NCBI GenBank assembly: GCA_027475525.1
Contig: JAMWFC010000082.1
Location: 1,178,001-1,242,000, forward strand
DNA: 64,000 bases
Reading direction: 5' to 3'
Source: Macrolepiota albuminosa
Lineage: Eukaryota > Basidiomycota > Agaricomycetes > Agaricales > Agaricaceae
In this document: one piece after another, positions 63,260-64,000 of the stretch
How the letters are laid out: every line of letters begins with the position of its first letter
Numbering within the stretch: the first letter of the stretch is position 1
The notes under the pieces: generated by a model
Seen by the model: only the letters and a program-made list of their open reading frames with translations
Told to the model about the DNA's origin: nothing
Databases searched by the model: none
Position numbers and translations under genes: made by a program

Positions 63260-64000
63260 TTTGCTGCCAACTCTGCTCCTAAGTCGTTCTGAGATGCGGT
63301 TTCTCATCACCTGCAAGACTTTGAGGATGTTTTCTCTAAGGCATCATTTGACTCCCTGCCAGAGCATAAGCAGTGGGACCATGCAATTGAGCTTACACCC
63401 AATGCTGAGCCCTCTAGCTGCAAGGTCTACCCACTCTTTCCCAGAGAACAGGATGAGCTTGATGCCTTTTTGCAGGAGAATTTAGACTCTGGTCACATCC
63501 GTCCCTCAAAGTCTCTGATGGCCTCTCTAGTCTTCTTTATTAAGAAGAAGGATGGATCTCTACATCTGATTCAGGACTACTGAGTCTTGAATGTGATGAC
63601 TGTGAAGAATTGCTACCCCTTACCACTCATTTCAGAGCTTGTCAACAACCTCCAAGGTGCACGCTACTTTACCAAGTTGGACGTCCGCTGGGGCTACAAC
63701 AATGTGCGCATCAAAGAAGGAGATGAGTGGAGGGGAGCATTTCAAACAAATTGTGGACTCTTTGAACCTCTGGTAATGTTCTTTGGCCTCACTAATAGCC
63801 CTGCCACCTTCCAGACCATGATGAATGACATTTTCCGAGACCTCATAGCGGAAGGTGTTGTGTGCGTATACCTTGACAATATTCTCATCTATACCAAGAC
63901 TCTAGAGGAGCATCGTCGGATTACGCGCATTGTACTGGAACGTCTTTGCCAGCACCAGCTCTATCTTAAGCCAGAGAAGTGCGAGTTTGAGCAGACTAAG
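63260..64000 (+). pseudogene. Element H reverse transcriptase (runs off the window)
   Basis: Blocks FEDVFSKASFDSLPEHKQWD (63320), LVFFIKKKDGSLHLIQDY, a TGA at 63581-63583 where Arg is expected (Y-R-x-LN), [53 protein letters not shown] and the catalytic box [16 protein letters not shown] (about 63867-63915), with Asn for the second Asp as in element B. The last bases read [12 protein letters not shown]. Integrase and 3' LTR are outside. Confidence 0.9.

Overview
The window is a transposable-element graveyard from a fungal genome, most likely a basidiomycete (Agaricomycetes). The evidence is the Ty3/gypsy families present (Tf1/sushi-like chromoviruses with a chromodomain, and a gypsy lineage whose reverse transcriptase has an FIDD box), the very short introns (49-63 bp, GTAAGT/GTGAGT...CTAAC...AG), and strong CpG decay in old copies. 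I cannot name the species. I see no host housekeeping gene, rRNA, tRNA or CRISPR array; essentially everything I can interpret is nested mobile DNA.

Layout: (1) 1-16685 is element A, an old CpG-poor gypsy copy (gag-PR-RT-RNaseH-IN, + strand), split at 1054/12556 by element B, a complete GC-rich Tf1-like chromovirus (1055-12555, TSD GTTGA). (2) 16686-26780 is a minus-strand pile: element E (old B-like gag-PR and LTR), into which element C (old gypsy, close relative of D) inserted; C carries two Tc1/mariner remnants and an H-family LTR fragment. (3) 26850-27985 is a Ty1/copia gag-PR remnant, followed by AT-rich DNA. (4) 29378-50176 is element G, a pol-less gypsy derivative (gag-PR plus an extra ORF, 'ORF3'), itself split by the 13.7-kb minus-strand element D (34926-48618). 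(5) 51242-52857 is a full-length Tc1/mariner element. (6) 54263-54780 is a solo LTR. (7) 54868-56110 is a pogo-like element. (8) 56111-60368 is element I, an old minus-strand integrase plus ORF3 relative of A and G. (9) 60374-64000 is the 5' part of element H, another Tf1-like gypsy that runs off the window.

The most interesting biology: elements B and D, from two unrelated gypsy lineages, each carry antisense, intron-containing genes between integrase and the 3' LTR, and each such region encodes a Zn2Cys6-like cysteine cluster. B and H show Tf1-type self-priming signatures (the predicted RNA 5' end is complementary to the PBS). G and I share an uncharacterised ORF downstream of the pol region, in the position where env lies in errantiviruses; G has kept it while losing RT, RNase H and IN.

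A major caveat: about two dozen places carry a tandem direct duplication, nearly always with a period of exactly 77 bp, in unrelated sequences. This looks like unmerged contig overlaps from a k=77 de Bruijn assembly rather than biology, and it creates many of the apparent frameshifts in B, D, G and the antisense genes. Other breaks are real: many in-frame stops are TGA at expected CGA arginine codons, consistent with methyl-CpG deamination.
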